The translations under genes were made by a program, and so were the position numbers. DNA of 64,000 bases from Sipunculus nudus (Eukaryota > Annelida > Sipuncula > Golfingiida > Sipunculidae). The notes beneath the pieces were generated by a model. It saw only the letters and a list, made by a program, of their open reading frames with translations, was not told the DNA's origin and did no database searches. The stretch lies in the NCBI GenBank assembly GCA_026874595.1, contig CM049312.1, forward strand, positions 76,187,429 to 76,251,428, in the 5' to 3' direction. Below, piece after piece: positions 47,401 through 58,774 of the stretch. How positions within the stretch are numbered: the first letter of the stretch is position 1; each line of letters begins with the position of its first letter.

Positions 47401-50325
47401 CAGATCATGATTAACTCCATGGGGTAACAATTAATAGGTTATCATTAGGTCTGCACCAAAATAAATAGGTGCAAACTCCGCAATACCAACCCTTCAAATC
47501 ATTGGCCGGTCATCATAGGAGTGTGCCCAGACATTAACATCTGCTAATATTAATATACACTTCTAACATTAGCGTTCTAGCTGATTTTTTTCTTTAAAAA
47601 ATAATATGAAATATTTATTTTGAAACATCTATGGGAAGATCGGAATTGAATGACATAACATTTTTTCAGGTAATCCAGCACTTAGAAATTTTAAAATAAC
47701 GGATATACCTTCAAAATGTACATATATTTTCTAATGCATGGAAATCATGTCCTGGTTGAGCATATGTGGACACAAATATGAAATGAGAAGATATACTCAT
47801 AAAAGAGCTGACACACTTTTTTGGAAAGTGAAGTATTCCATATTGAGATACTTCTAATATAGGATCTACCTTCATTTACGAATTCCTCTCCGTATTCTTC
47901 TTGCAGGTGAGCAGGTGCCCGCTGGTACGACTGCCACAGTGACCGCTTTAAACGGTCTTTGTCCCCAATATTCGTTCTGAAGTGTCCCGGCTCCACTAGA
48001 GAGACTTTCACACCAAACATTCGCATATTGCGTCTGCAAAAATGAAAAAAAAATAGAATTTTTAGGTCAACATAGGTACGTTTATCGGGCACTTTATTCT
48101 GAGTTTCGTTTTAACCTTTTTATCATAGGTTTTTCGATAAACATGAAAAAGAACAACATCTGCTACACAGATATAAGCATTAAACCACATAGGTAAATTT
48201 TATCATTTTTTTTCTTCAAAGAAATTTCTGTAAGGCTGGATAATAAAACACATACATTTCTACAGAAAATTAAAAAAAAATGATGCTGGTGTGGTGGGTT
48301 GATGAGTGAGTTAAACTGATGAGTCAATAACCAACCTTTTCTACCTTAAAGGAAATTTATATTTCAAAGTGATTCGTTGACTGATTATAGGGTAAGTTTT
48401 CTTATTTTCAGTTGTTTGTGTTATTTGCTCACACATTTGATTATATCTTGTGTGTTCTCTTACTTTCAGAGATGGTGGCATGGGGTTAAGGCTCAATTCA
48501 TATGGGAAGGGGCATGCCTGATCACTTAACTTAAGAGTAAGAAGGATTAAATGTCAACTCATATGACCACAGCATATTCTTACCCCTTGGTAAATCTTAC
48601 ACTCGGATATATCCATTTATTGCGATCCACCTTAATTTCCTCAAATAACTCGCTACTTTACCTAAGTGCGTCCGTGAAGGCTTCCACGCCATACTTGGAT
48701 ACGCTGTAGGTGGGAGCATACGTAAAAGTGAGCCGTCCCATGATGCTCGACGTGTTGACCACGCGGCCTCGTTCTCGTTTGACCAGCGGAAGGAAAGTGA
48801 CAGTGACGTCAATCAGGCCGATCAGGTTAACGGAGTTGATCTTGTGATACTGCTCGATTCCCACCCATTCCACTGGACCGTCGACCTGTGCTATTCCAGC
48901 GTTGTTGAGTATCCCCCACAAACCTTATGTAAAGTTGAAATTAAATTGTTTTTATCCCCCCCCCCCTCCTCTACCATCCAAGTCTGCGGCATTTCAGCAT
49001 CAAGAGATCTTGATTCAACGATCCTTTCTGGTCATTGATAAATAATGAACAGGCCTGCATGTGGACCATCTTCGTTGGTTCATTGGTGAGAGCACTATAA
49101 ATCACAGCCGAGAGATTGTGACATTTTCACGATCGGTCATCAGCCAGGTTGAGCGTACTGCAGGCTTAATTGAAAGGCCGTGACTCACGGCCGTGTTTTA
49201 ATTACAAACGAATCCGCACACCCGGATTCCTGGTGTAGTGATCCAGCAAATGGGTCGATTACACACCAAAGGCCCACAGGTGCAGACGTCTTGTAAATAC
49301 CAGGATATAAAATGAAAGGAAGCGTGTGATTCTACCATTAATCCAGTAACTGTTTACATGCTTTCTGATATAGACACATATTACAGAAACGGGAACATAA
49401 TGCTCGACTTTATGTCATTGTAAAAATCAAGCCTCCCGGCAAATGTTTGGTCAAGAAACAAACTTCAGATGTGGTCCGGCAGCTGCGTAAAACAAGAATA
49501 CGCAAATCCCTTGATCGGATCAATTCCCTTGTTTATTGTTCATGAATAAAAATTCCCGCTGAATCAAAGTCTTTTAGAGCTTGGCTGGTACAGATTTGGT
49601 AGTAGGAAAGTGAAAGATATATAAACATATACATATATATACACATATATTTATATATATATATCCTTTTTAGAAGAACACATCTGGTCCTTTAGATATC
49701 TGATCTTGATACCTTGGCTTTATTTCATATTATCGTCATAATGGAAGCAAAGTACCAATGACACCAATCATTTATCATAAGCTTTTAACCACAACAATAT
49801 GTATTTAAAACGTATTACATAAAAATCTTCCGTACATTAAAACAACGATACTATCAAACATATTTAACGAGTGGGATCATTAAAAATTATTTTCACAGAT
49901 AAAATTTAATAACAGAGAGATCTGTCATATAAACATTTTTGCTATTTTTTCTCTGTCATTGTACTAGACGTACAGTAGTATAAGAAATCTTTTTTACCTT
50001 TTCTTGCCGGTAGTTTCTCTTTAATAAACTCGTATGCATCAGTGACGCTTTTGTGATCTGTGACGTCCAAACGAAACGTCACCACTCGAGATGACGTCGC
50101 ATCTTTAAGATCCGCTTCCCCTTTCTTCGTCAGGCAACCAGAGAACACGTGACATCCAAGGGTATCTAGTCGTTTTGATATTAGATTACCAAACCCCATA
50201 TCACAGCCAGTCACCAAAATGTACTTGTCATATAAAGCCCCAACTCGCGGTAATCTGTACACATAGTCTAGGAGTTTGTAGACCAGAAACACACTGATCA
50301 TTGAGAGAATAAAACACCAAGCCAT
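44471..50325 (-). CDS. SDR-B: second intact short-chain dehydrogenase copy, 326 aa, four exons
   Basis: Coding exons are 50325-49998, 48923-48662, 48033-47870 and 44697-44471 on the minus strand. They total 981 bases (326 codons plus TAA). The first three exons match SDR-A exactly in length and phase; exon 4 is one codon longer near its start. By eye about 40 residues differ, roughly 88% identity. The TGxxxGxG glycines, NNAG, Ser-Tyr-Lys catalytic residues and N-terminal anchor are all kept. One change lies within the cofactor loop (TGCDTGFG to TGCDMGFG), and the residues after NNAG change from LGTL to IAQV near the active-site region. The ACCATGG start after an ATTTCAG acceptor is shared with SDR-A. 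Intron 3 is about 3.2 kb against 0.5 kb in SDR-A, partly because of a 972-bp inverted-repeat element. Expected function is the same oxidoreductase chemistry, possibly with altered substrate preference. Confidence 0.92.
44873..45844. mobile_element. Non-autonomous Mutator-like element with long TIRs, intron 3 of SDR-B
   Basis: The element is 972 bases. The left end GTAAATGGCTAAACAGCTGG and the right end, read in reverse complement, GGAAGTGGCTAAACAGCTAG begin inverted repeats of roughly 200 bases (about 44873-45105 and 45645-45844). A perfect 9-bp direct repeat, TATTTCTTA, flanks it (44864-44872 and 45845-45853), read as the target-site duplication. A 9-bp duplication plus long inverted repeats is the pattern of Mutator-like elements. 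There is no coding capacity. Inside, a roughly 120-base segment with GGATATGCAGATTCTTTGAT is tandemly duplicated (from 45268 and 45392). It is absent from SDR-A intron 3. Confidence 0.82.
45854..47869 (-). other. Rest of SDR-B intron 3
   Basis: This is intronic sequence between the inverted-repeat element and exon 3. I saw no coding exon, and the short ORFs have no recognisable domain. It has no evident counterpart in the 529-base intron 3 of SDR-A, so further unrecognised insertions are likely. Confidence 0.5.
49069..49345 (+). mobile_element. Decayed family-A SINE in SDR-B intron 1
   Basis: The head is eroded (GGTGAGAGCACTATAAATCA). The body blocks CACGATCGGTCATCAGCC, CTGCAGGCTTAAT and GGAAGCGTGTGATTCTACC identify the family. 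It occupies the same intron position as the SINE at 26199. Confidence 0.7.
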
Positions 50326-50890
50326 GGTCTGAAATATAAATATTTATTGTTCGGACGTAACATTTTCATGCCATATATTTTATATTTCAAAGCAATGTGA
50401 CGATTATGTAAAGGATGTGTGGTCTGGAGCATCATAAAAATGAAGACATTAAAAAAACAATTTTTCCTTATTTTACTATTTCAGTGAAATGACAATAATA
50501 CATTACTAAAATGTTATTCTTAATGAACTTAAAACCCATTGAAATATATAATCAGTTGGAGACCACTTAATTTGGTATGTACATGTTCAGTTAAATGTAT
50601 AAAGAGAAAATGCATTTTCTGAAGTAATAAACTTTCAAATGTGTAATTAAGAGAAAGACTAATCCAAAGGTATTTAACGATTATCTACAGTTAATATTTG
50701 ATTCCGTTTTTAGCCATTAAAATTTTTTACTTTGTTTTACTTTGGAATTAAAATGTTGACATGTAAAATATGTGTGTGTTATATCTATAGATAAAAAAAA
50801 GACCTTTATTTTTTTATGATTAAGTTTTCAAAAATCACTGGTAATATCTGTTAAGTTAATCAATTAATATCTTTATATATAGTTTGTTTA

Positions 50891-52604
50891 TAGGTACTTT
50901 CCTGGGGACATTAAAGGATACGTGATGCCTCGAGAAGCTAGTCCTTGCAGGGTTCAACCTGCGTCTCTGCCACATTCGTTTAAATGAAAATCACACATAT
51001 ATAAGGAACTGTTTGACGTAGCAGCCTAAAGTTGGTCTGAAATTTTGCATATCCAACAGATATTAGGAAACTAAATTAACATACAAGATTGATCGATTCA
51101 CCGGCAATAATTTTGTCGTGTTCCATCTGTGCATCCGTTTTGGATATGAAAACACAGATGAGTCAGGGCTGGCTTGATGTAGGGTTAAATATTTTGTATA
51201 TACATACATCTTGGAAAATTGTCTCATATGCAATACAGGTGGCCCCATCTTATTTGTTTATGCCCTTGATACCTATATCCATATATTAAGGGCAGTTCAT
51301 AAATTGTACTGAATGCTGTATTTAAATAGATCTTTGATACCTTTATCTTGTACACAAAATTGATGGTGCCACTCAAAAAGAAAACTTTTCTTTTTTGGCA
51401 TCCGCCTGCAGTGTATATTTATTAGCATCATGCATCTGTGTTACAAGTGTACATCGAACCGGGCTTGTGACACCACCTTACAGTATCTCAGTAGATCGGG
51501 AATTCAAGACAAAACCTATTTATACGGTGATATAGTCAGTGCCATTGGACACTCTGAAACCAAATCTCTGACATATCTGAAGCCAGAAGTATCGAGGGCT
51601 CTCACTTAGTCAGTAGACATTCCATGTCTCCTTAGGCCATACCCCTATGATTTAGCAGAACACGAAGTCAAGAGCTTTCCATGCCTCTCTTTATCTATGT
51701 CCTATAAGTTAGCGGATACACTACAGAGGAGACATTCCATGCCTGTCTCAGTCCATGTCCATGTGATATGGCGGATACACGTAGTCAGCAGACATTCCAT
51801 GTCTTTAAGCATTTGTCCCAGTCATTTTGCGCATACACGTTCTTGCAGGTATTTATAGAAATTAGTGGTAATTACAGGCGTTATTATTAGTTGTTATTAC
51901 AGGACATGCACATGCTGGTACATATTGTATATAGTGCGCCCCATGGTTAATGAGTGCTAGTTACACCGTCTCGTAGCCTTTTTTTATGAGTGAGTTTGTC
52001 TGGAATGTTGTTATTTTGTCGGTATAATCTTGTAGTGTGCTAAAAGCGGCAGTCGGAAGTAAATATAAACATAAGCAGTCAATATAAACGCAAATTCTTC
52101 TTTATATGATATAGAGTGAATTGCTTTGAATATCAAAATATGAAAATATACAATATATTTACATTTCGGAATTATGCAAACTCCCCTGGATATGATATAC
52201 AATGAATTAATTTGAATATGAAAATTAGAAAATGTGCTGTATATTAACATGAAGTAATTTTGACTTTAAATGCTTATTTTGTTTACTTCACATTTAAGTT
52301 TACATTTATGTGAGAAAATGACCATTCCCTTCTAAAAACTCACCATTTCCTTTACATTGATTAGATTAAATTTATTCTGGGCACATACCTGTGTATTTCA
52401 TGGTATTTTACTGCATATTACACTGAGATAAAACATACAATTTATTTCTATTAAGTTTACCTGACGTTAATGGAAATGATAATTATAATAATTGGAATGT
52501 AACCTGAAAGTGAAGGTCCTTTACCTGTGTTTTTCTTTATTTTTTTTACTTGAATTACAATGAATTTACTATAAATTTATTTTAATTCCAGATCGACTTT
52601 CTTT
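50891..52604. other. No gene recognised
   Basis: After the end of the SDR-B upstream homology (about 50890), only the roughly 59-base tandem repeat at 51607-51845 stands out. Confidence 0.45.
51607..51845. repeat. Tandem repeat of about 59 bases, four copies
   Basis: Units share AGTCAGCAGACATTCCATG, then TCC(A)TG and end (T)AGCGGATACAC. Starts fall near 51607, 51665, 51723 and 51781. Divergence between units is moderate. Confidence 0.7.
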
Positions 52605-52820
52605 TGGTGGAGGTAATCACCTTTATGTGTAAAACTAAATAAATTAAGTACGTAAGCATGTAAAATGTATAAACTTCATTAAGTATATAAGTATATAATT
52701 AGTATCTGAAGTATTTTATTCCGGTTTAGGAGAGGTTGATATCGTTGTAGCACATGTTTTCATTGCATGTTATATGCTGGAATTAACCAGGTCGTGTGCC
52801 TCTCCCACCTTGGGGCCTAG
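52605..52820 (-). mobile_element. Possible degraded family-A SINE tail
   Basis: TTTGGTGGAGGTAATCACC resembles the reverse complement of the family-A 3' end (GGCGGTTACCTCCACC), followed further on by ATTCCGGTTTAGG. The remainder is strongly diverged. Confidence 0.3.
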
Positions 52821-52949
52821 GTATATAATCAATCCGGCGATATCAAACACGGCAATGCATTAGCTCGCCTTCAAACACCGATAATCAACATAAACATTAT
52901 ACTTTTGACATAGAAATCAATACAGATGAAAAAAACATGAAGATATTTT

Positions 52950-54360
52950 AAATGTATATATCCTGCTTGGTGACGTCTCAGGTGGTATTAGAAGTCCTCG
53001 CTGGTAATCACGAGGCCATAGGAGACATGCAGCGGTTTAGGTTAAAAAAATATAAAAAAAGTGTCTTGTAACTTGACTAATCTCTCACCGGTGATTAACA
53101 AAGTCAGTGCTGGTACATTTACTTAAATTACCTGTATAAATTCATTTTCTGTCATTGAACAGTTATAAATTTGATCAGCTGACATTTTTGTTTGCTTTGT
53201 TGCTTCATTTTGTTTGCTTTGTTCCTTCATTTTGCTATAGCATACAGATGGGTATAATGCTATTTGTACGCTTAAATACCTGTTAAAGTCACTTTTCTTT
53301 CCCAATAATACTAATATTATACAAATAATATTGTTTATTTGCTATGAGTCCTTTAAACAACATGTCTTATTACGGATCAAGAACATGACAAGATGTTTAT
53401 AAAAGGTTGTACCACTCAGGAATTGTTTTTGTTTCACCGGAGCTTTCGATATGACTGGCGCTTTCATTCTCACGTATTATCCGCCCAGCGAATTAGACAA
53501 AAATGGGTGTTTCTAATTCAAGCATATAAACCACACCCTGTATACTAACATATAACTAACTTATTTCAAGGATAGGTCCATGGCAGTCATTCTCTGTGGA
53601 TCGGGGATGAAGATGAAGCATTGACACGTTATAGTTAATTCTTCTGGTTTTCAGGTTCATGTGCTAGGAATAACAATTAATTCTGACAGGGATCGAACAT
53701 GGGTCCCTCTACACCGTAGTTCTGCACCTGATCCACTCGATTTTAAACTATAGCCACAGTTACACAGACTTACCTTTTTTTGGGGAGCAACTTAACTATG
53801 CAGGCTGAATTCCCACCAAACCGTGGTAGCGAATGGTAGTTATAGTGTTCACCGACCTAAAAACAGCCTATTCTATACATATAAAACACAGAAGATAGTG
53901 AATGTTCCGTTTTTATACACGTTCGTTTTTATTAGTAGTCTTTTGTATGGAAGGCATGATCGCACACTCCCAAAGGCCAAGGGAACAGCTGTTTTATGAG
54001 ACATCATACATTTTATGAGTTCATACATCCTTCGCTCTCTGTAAATGTTGTGAGTAGATTGCCCATGTTATTTCTCCATGCGTCAGCGTATGCTTATGTG
54101 TTCATAAATGTTTGGAAGTCGCAACGGGGGCGATTATTTAAGCATATAGTGCGCGTATCCAGAAGATTTTCTGCCAGGATTGCAGGATTTCTGCATTTTA
54201 CTGATTGATATAAACATTATAAGAATATACGTATAAACAAATCTTTTGGAGGAAATATCCCTAAAATTACAATATAATAATCAAGTAATGATAATCACAA
54301 ATGATGAATAATAATTACATATGCCACCCAGTACATGTCCATTATAACACGTTTTCCAGC
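52950..54360. repeat. Paralogous non-coding block, copy 2, with SDR-flank fragment at its end
   Basis: 52950-54190 matches 36960-38480. The last part, 54205-54350 (ATACGTATAAACA, AATAATAATTA, AGTACATGTCC), resembles the SDR downstream flank (23600-23750), suggesting a rearranged joint. Confidence 0.65.
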
Positions 54361-55823
54361 CATTCCGGAAGCACTCATTTCAGTCATTTGAGTCACCAAT
54401 TGTTAATAAGCTTATTCTGTGGTAACGTCACACCTCTGTGTTAATGTCACACGTTTTTTTGTCAGAATTTCTCCGCAATAATCTGGTTCAAAAACCTCGG
54501 CAATTGTTTTGTTTTAACTAAAGTAAACTTGGTTTCTTGTTGTCTATATTATACAGGGTTTTTGTTGCTGGTTTGCTAACCGTTCATTTTTTTTTCCAGT
54601 ATGCCCTGAGTGACCTTCACAAGGATGTCATGTCTGTGTTTCGAGTACACTTAAGGCTTGAGTAACTTCTTTATTAGCATCATATATTTGCTGCTTGGGC
54701 CAACACTAGTCAGGTGGCTTAGCGTGAGATTTTGGCCATATCGTTACAGACCGGATAAAAGCACCAAAGTTTGTATATGGATAGAGTACACCAAAACGGA
54801 TGATTTCAGAGGGGATGCCCTCATGGAATACCTACGAGATAAGTTTTAGAGCCTGAAAACCATCTGCGCCTTGCGTATCACAGTACCCTCTTTTCGCATG
54901 AAAATGAAGATGGGAAGGGAAGGAAAAATAACCTTAGATCCACTGCGGTTTAATGAAATATAGGAAATTATATACCAAAAGAAAGCCAAAGAAGTGTTCT
55001 TTTTATCATTACCATTTACATTGTTATATTATACACCTGTAGCCCAAAAAGTGTAGAATGGTCACGTGACAATACAGTTTCTCAAATTAGGGACTTGGAA
55101 AGCTACATGCAAACATTAAACGAAAATATTAAGTGTATAAACGAAAAAAATGTGCAAATATTTTTCTTGTTTACTATTGTTGAGTTTGTGATTCAGTTTT
55201 TGGGAGAGTATTAAATGTTTATAAAAACGGAAAGTTGCCTTAGCGACTCCTGGTGTTTGAACTAAATATGACCGATAAACCATATTTCAGATAAAAATCA
55301 ACCTTACATTAAGTTATGTTTGTTCTTGTTATTCATTGCAAGGGATCTCTGTAAATCGTTGCCAATTCAAAATGTAAACTTCTGGGCCAGCAAAATTGAT
55401 TTTTTTTAGAAATATTTTATTAACTATCATAAAAAGGAAAAAAAGGTAAAGGATAGGGTTGTTATAGTCTGATATCAACGACCATGTCAGTCTCATCCGA
55501 CATAACAGCCATGTTACAAGAATGCGAGCACTTTCCGAATCATATGGTGACAAATTACCACTTATACATCACCTGCTTCCAAATTCAATACAAATTAAAA
55601 TATTACATAGAAATAAAATCTTTCAGACTGCATTATCAAATAAACCGACAATATTATAAAAGCCAAAAGGTTACAATGCGATATATTAGTTGTACTGGCA
55701 CATTCTGGAACACAACTTGGTTAGTTACATTTGCAAAGGGGTCTACGATCAAGATTTGCTTTTAGTCATGTGGCTCGGCGACAAATTTGGACCATAACGT
55801 TTAAGATCTGATAAAAGTGGTTT
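54361..55823. other. No gene recognised
   Basis: AT-rich sequence up to the tandem array. Frames of 60-93 codons are present but lack domains and splice context. Confidence 0.45.
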
Positions 55824-57861
55824 TATATAGTGGTTTTCTACAATGGCTAAATTTATCTGGTGTTACTTAGTTGTTCATTATTTCACCTAGAGACCATGTC
55901 TTGTAGAATATTAACCTACATTTCTTATTCCTTTCTTATTCAAGCATCCCGTAACTAGCTATTTAACTTCATACCTGTTTTCTTTTTTTTTTATTTTGGG
56001 AATATAAAAATAAATACCATCAATTTCATAGGCCATTCTATTTCCCGTATGATGTAACAAATACCTTTATGAAATGATTTTATCGCAAACAAGATGTCTA
56101 GTTTGAACTATAGACAACAAGTTTGAAAGTATATGTCTGAATAACAAAATCGACCAATTATATTCAAAATCAAATATATGTGTTATCTGTATCTCCAAAC
56201 ACTCTCCGAAATTCACCCTAAAGGGTCTTAGGTTTAGGAATCCATCAATAACAAACATCTCCAAACACTCTCTGAAATTCACCCTAAAGGGTCTTAGGTT
56301 TAGGAATCCATCAATAACAAACATCTCTGAACAACAAAATGTGTAGGGAAACTTAAGACAAAGCCCCCTTTTTGTTATTCATAATTGTCTTTGCGGTCAT
56401 TGTAGTTGAATTCAGTATGGGGTCCAGACTTCGCATATGGTCATTGTACGCTTAAATGCCATAGCAAAATATCAACGTTATCGTTCTAGACTTATCCTGT
56501 CATGTTCTTTATGAGCCGGAAATTATGCGTTCTAACTTTCAATGATCTAATTGCATATGAATAAATATATCCCGTCTTTTAGTCTTCTTGGTATATTGTA
56601 ATACTTTTTACAATAAATCTTGCATTTTTGTTATGTAGCAAATTGTCTTGTTTATATAGTGGTTTTCTACAATGGCTAAATTTATCTGGTGTTACTTAGT
56701 TGTTCATTATTTCACCTAGATACCATGTCTTGTAGAATATTAACCTACATTTCTTATTCCTTTCTTATTCATGCATCCCGTAACTAGCTATTTAACTTCA
56801 TACCTGTTTTCTTTTTTTATTTTGGGAATATAAAAATAAATACCATAGATACATGATTCATTTTTTCTATATTATATGCAAGCATGCGGTTTAATCAATT
56901 TCATAGGGCATTCTATTTCCCGTATGATGCAACAAATACCTTTATGAAATGACCAAAATCGACCAATTATATTCAAAATCAAATATATGTGTTATCTGTA
57001 TCTCCAAACACTCTCCGAAATTCACCCTAAAGGGTCTTAGGTTTAGGAATCCATCCATAACAAACATCTCTGAACAACAAAATGTGTAGGGAAACTTAAG
57101 ACAAAGCCCCCTTTTTGTTATTCATAATTGTCTTTGCGGTCATTGTAGTTGAATTCAGTATGGGGTCCAGACTTCGCATATGGTCATTATACGCTTAAAT
57201 GCCATAGCAAAATATCAACGTTATCGTTCTACACTTATCCTGTCATGTTCTTTATGAGCCGGAAATTATGCGTTCTAACTTTCAATGATTTAATTGCATA
57301 TGAATAAATATATCCCGTCTTTTAGTCTTCTTGGTATATTGTAATACTTTTTACAATAAATCTTGCATTTTTGTTATGTAGCAAATTGTCTTGTTTATAT
57401 AGTGGTTTTCTACAATGGCTAAATTTATCTGGTGTTACTTAGTTGTTCATTATTTCACATAGAGACCATGTCTTGTAGAATATTAACCTACATTTCTTAT
57501 TCCTTTCTTATTCATGCATCCCGTAACTAGCTATTTAACTTCATACCTGTTTTCTTTTTTTATTTTGGGAATATAAAAATAAATACCATAGATACATGAT
57601 TCATTTTTTCTATATTATATGCAAGCATGCGGTTTAATCAATTTCATAGGGCATTCTATTTCCCGTATGATGTAACAAATACCTTTATGAAATGACCAAA
57701 ATCGACCAATTATATTCAAAATCAAATATATGTGTTATCTGTATCTCCAAACACTCTCTGAAATTCACCCTAAAGGGTCTTAGGTTTAGGAATCCATCAA
57801 TAACAAACATCTCTGAACAACAAAATGTGTAGGGAAACTTAAGACAAAGGCCCCTTTTCCA
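55824..57861. repeat. Tandem array of 0.74-0.83 kb units, about 2.6 copies
   Basis: Copies start at TTATATAGTGGTTTTCTACA (55824, 56652, 57395). Copy 1 carries an extra 66-base internal direct repeat (units with CACCCTAAAGGGTCTTAGG at about 56214 and 56280) and a 72-base segment. Copies 2 and 3 instead share AGATACATGATTCATTTTTT. Copy 3 is cut short at about 57861. The copies are very similar, so the array is young. Confidence 0.88.
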
Positions 57862-58705
57862 GATAGATATATCGTGTTTGCTTCTATACATTTGCTTCTA
57901 TACAGAACTTTAGACTTGCACTAAAATGGCGGTCTCAGCCTTATAATACAACCTAAGCATATTCGTATTTTATACTTTATTCATATTAAATATTTTATAA
58001 TCATAAACAATTAAAGTTAACTCAGTCGGACATTTTCTCCAATGTCTGAACAATTTCGAATGTAAAACTTGGTCTAAACAACGCTAATCGATAATATTCT
58101 GGCATTTTTATAGAGACATCCTTATTCTCAACGAATTAAACACCCAGCTGATCTTCATACGTCGTCATTGACTTGTATTCTAAAGTTATCCACAGTCTCA
58201 CAGTGCATAGATCTGAACAGATAAATATTTTTTTTTCTGTGTATTAAATCAGCCACCGTAGAAAGTCATGCGGGAGCAACAAAAATTCTTATACAGCAGC
58301 TGTGGAATAAATTTTATCATAAGTATTTTATTCTAATATACTTCGAGCTTGCAATTACTTTTATTATATCAAAATTAATAATTTTCTATAATTACGTTTA
58401 CACCAAAAGCACAACTTTCGAAAAAAAATTATTCATATGGTTATTTCCTACGTACTATTTATACGTGACAGAGATTTTTTTCTATTGGACTCGAGATGAA
58501 CCAGGCCTGATTTCTTTAGTCCTGGCCTCCAAGTCCGAGTACAAGTCCGTGTCTAAGAAACTGGAGTCCAAGTCAGTCCCTGAAACAGTTGACTCGTGTC
58601 CGAACTGGAGTCCTACATCTGTTCGCAAACCTCCGAGCACTGAAACGATGTATATACACTTACTTCACCAGATCTTGACAGCACGTATACATTCCTTACA
58701 TTACT
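57862..58705. other. Spacer before the third unit
   Basis: Sequence between the tandem array and the GPCR 3' fragment. A stretch at 58480-58620 contains repeated GTCCGAGT/GAGTCC-type words. No gene. Confidence 0.4.
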
Positions 58706-58774
58706 TACCAAAGTTGCGGACAGTTCATCCGGCAAGAAAGAACAGGAACCTCGTACCGAGACAGTTACGTTCTA
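58706..58774 (+). pseudogene. Truncated 3' copy of the GPCR coding sequence
   Basis: From TACCAAAG at 58706 the sequence matches the GPCR from 21002. It keeps the last 21 codons (KVADSSSGKKEQEPRT and on to a TAG at the same place), then 3' UTR and flank. All transmembrane-coding sequence is absent and the DNA before 58706 is unrelated, so this is a 3' fragment made by duplication, not a receptor gene. Confidence 0.85.

Noticed and set aside
56067-57891. Two similar frames containing MFVIDGFLNLRPFRVNF
   Set aside because: They arise from the tandem 0.75 kb unit and its internal 66-base repeat; they are short and have no domain.
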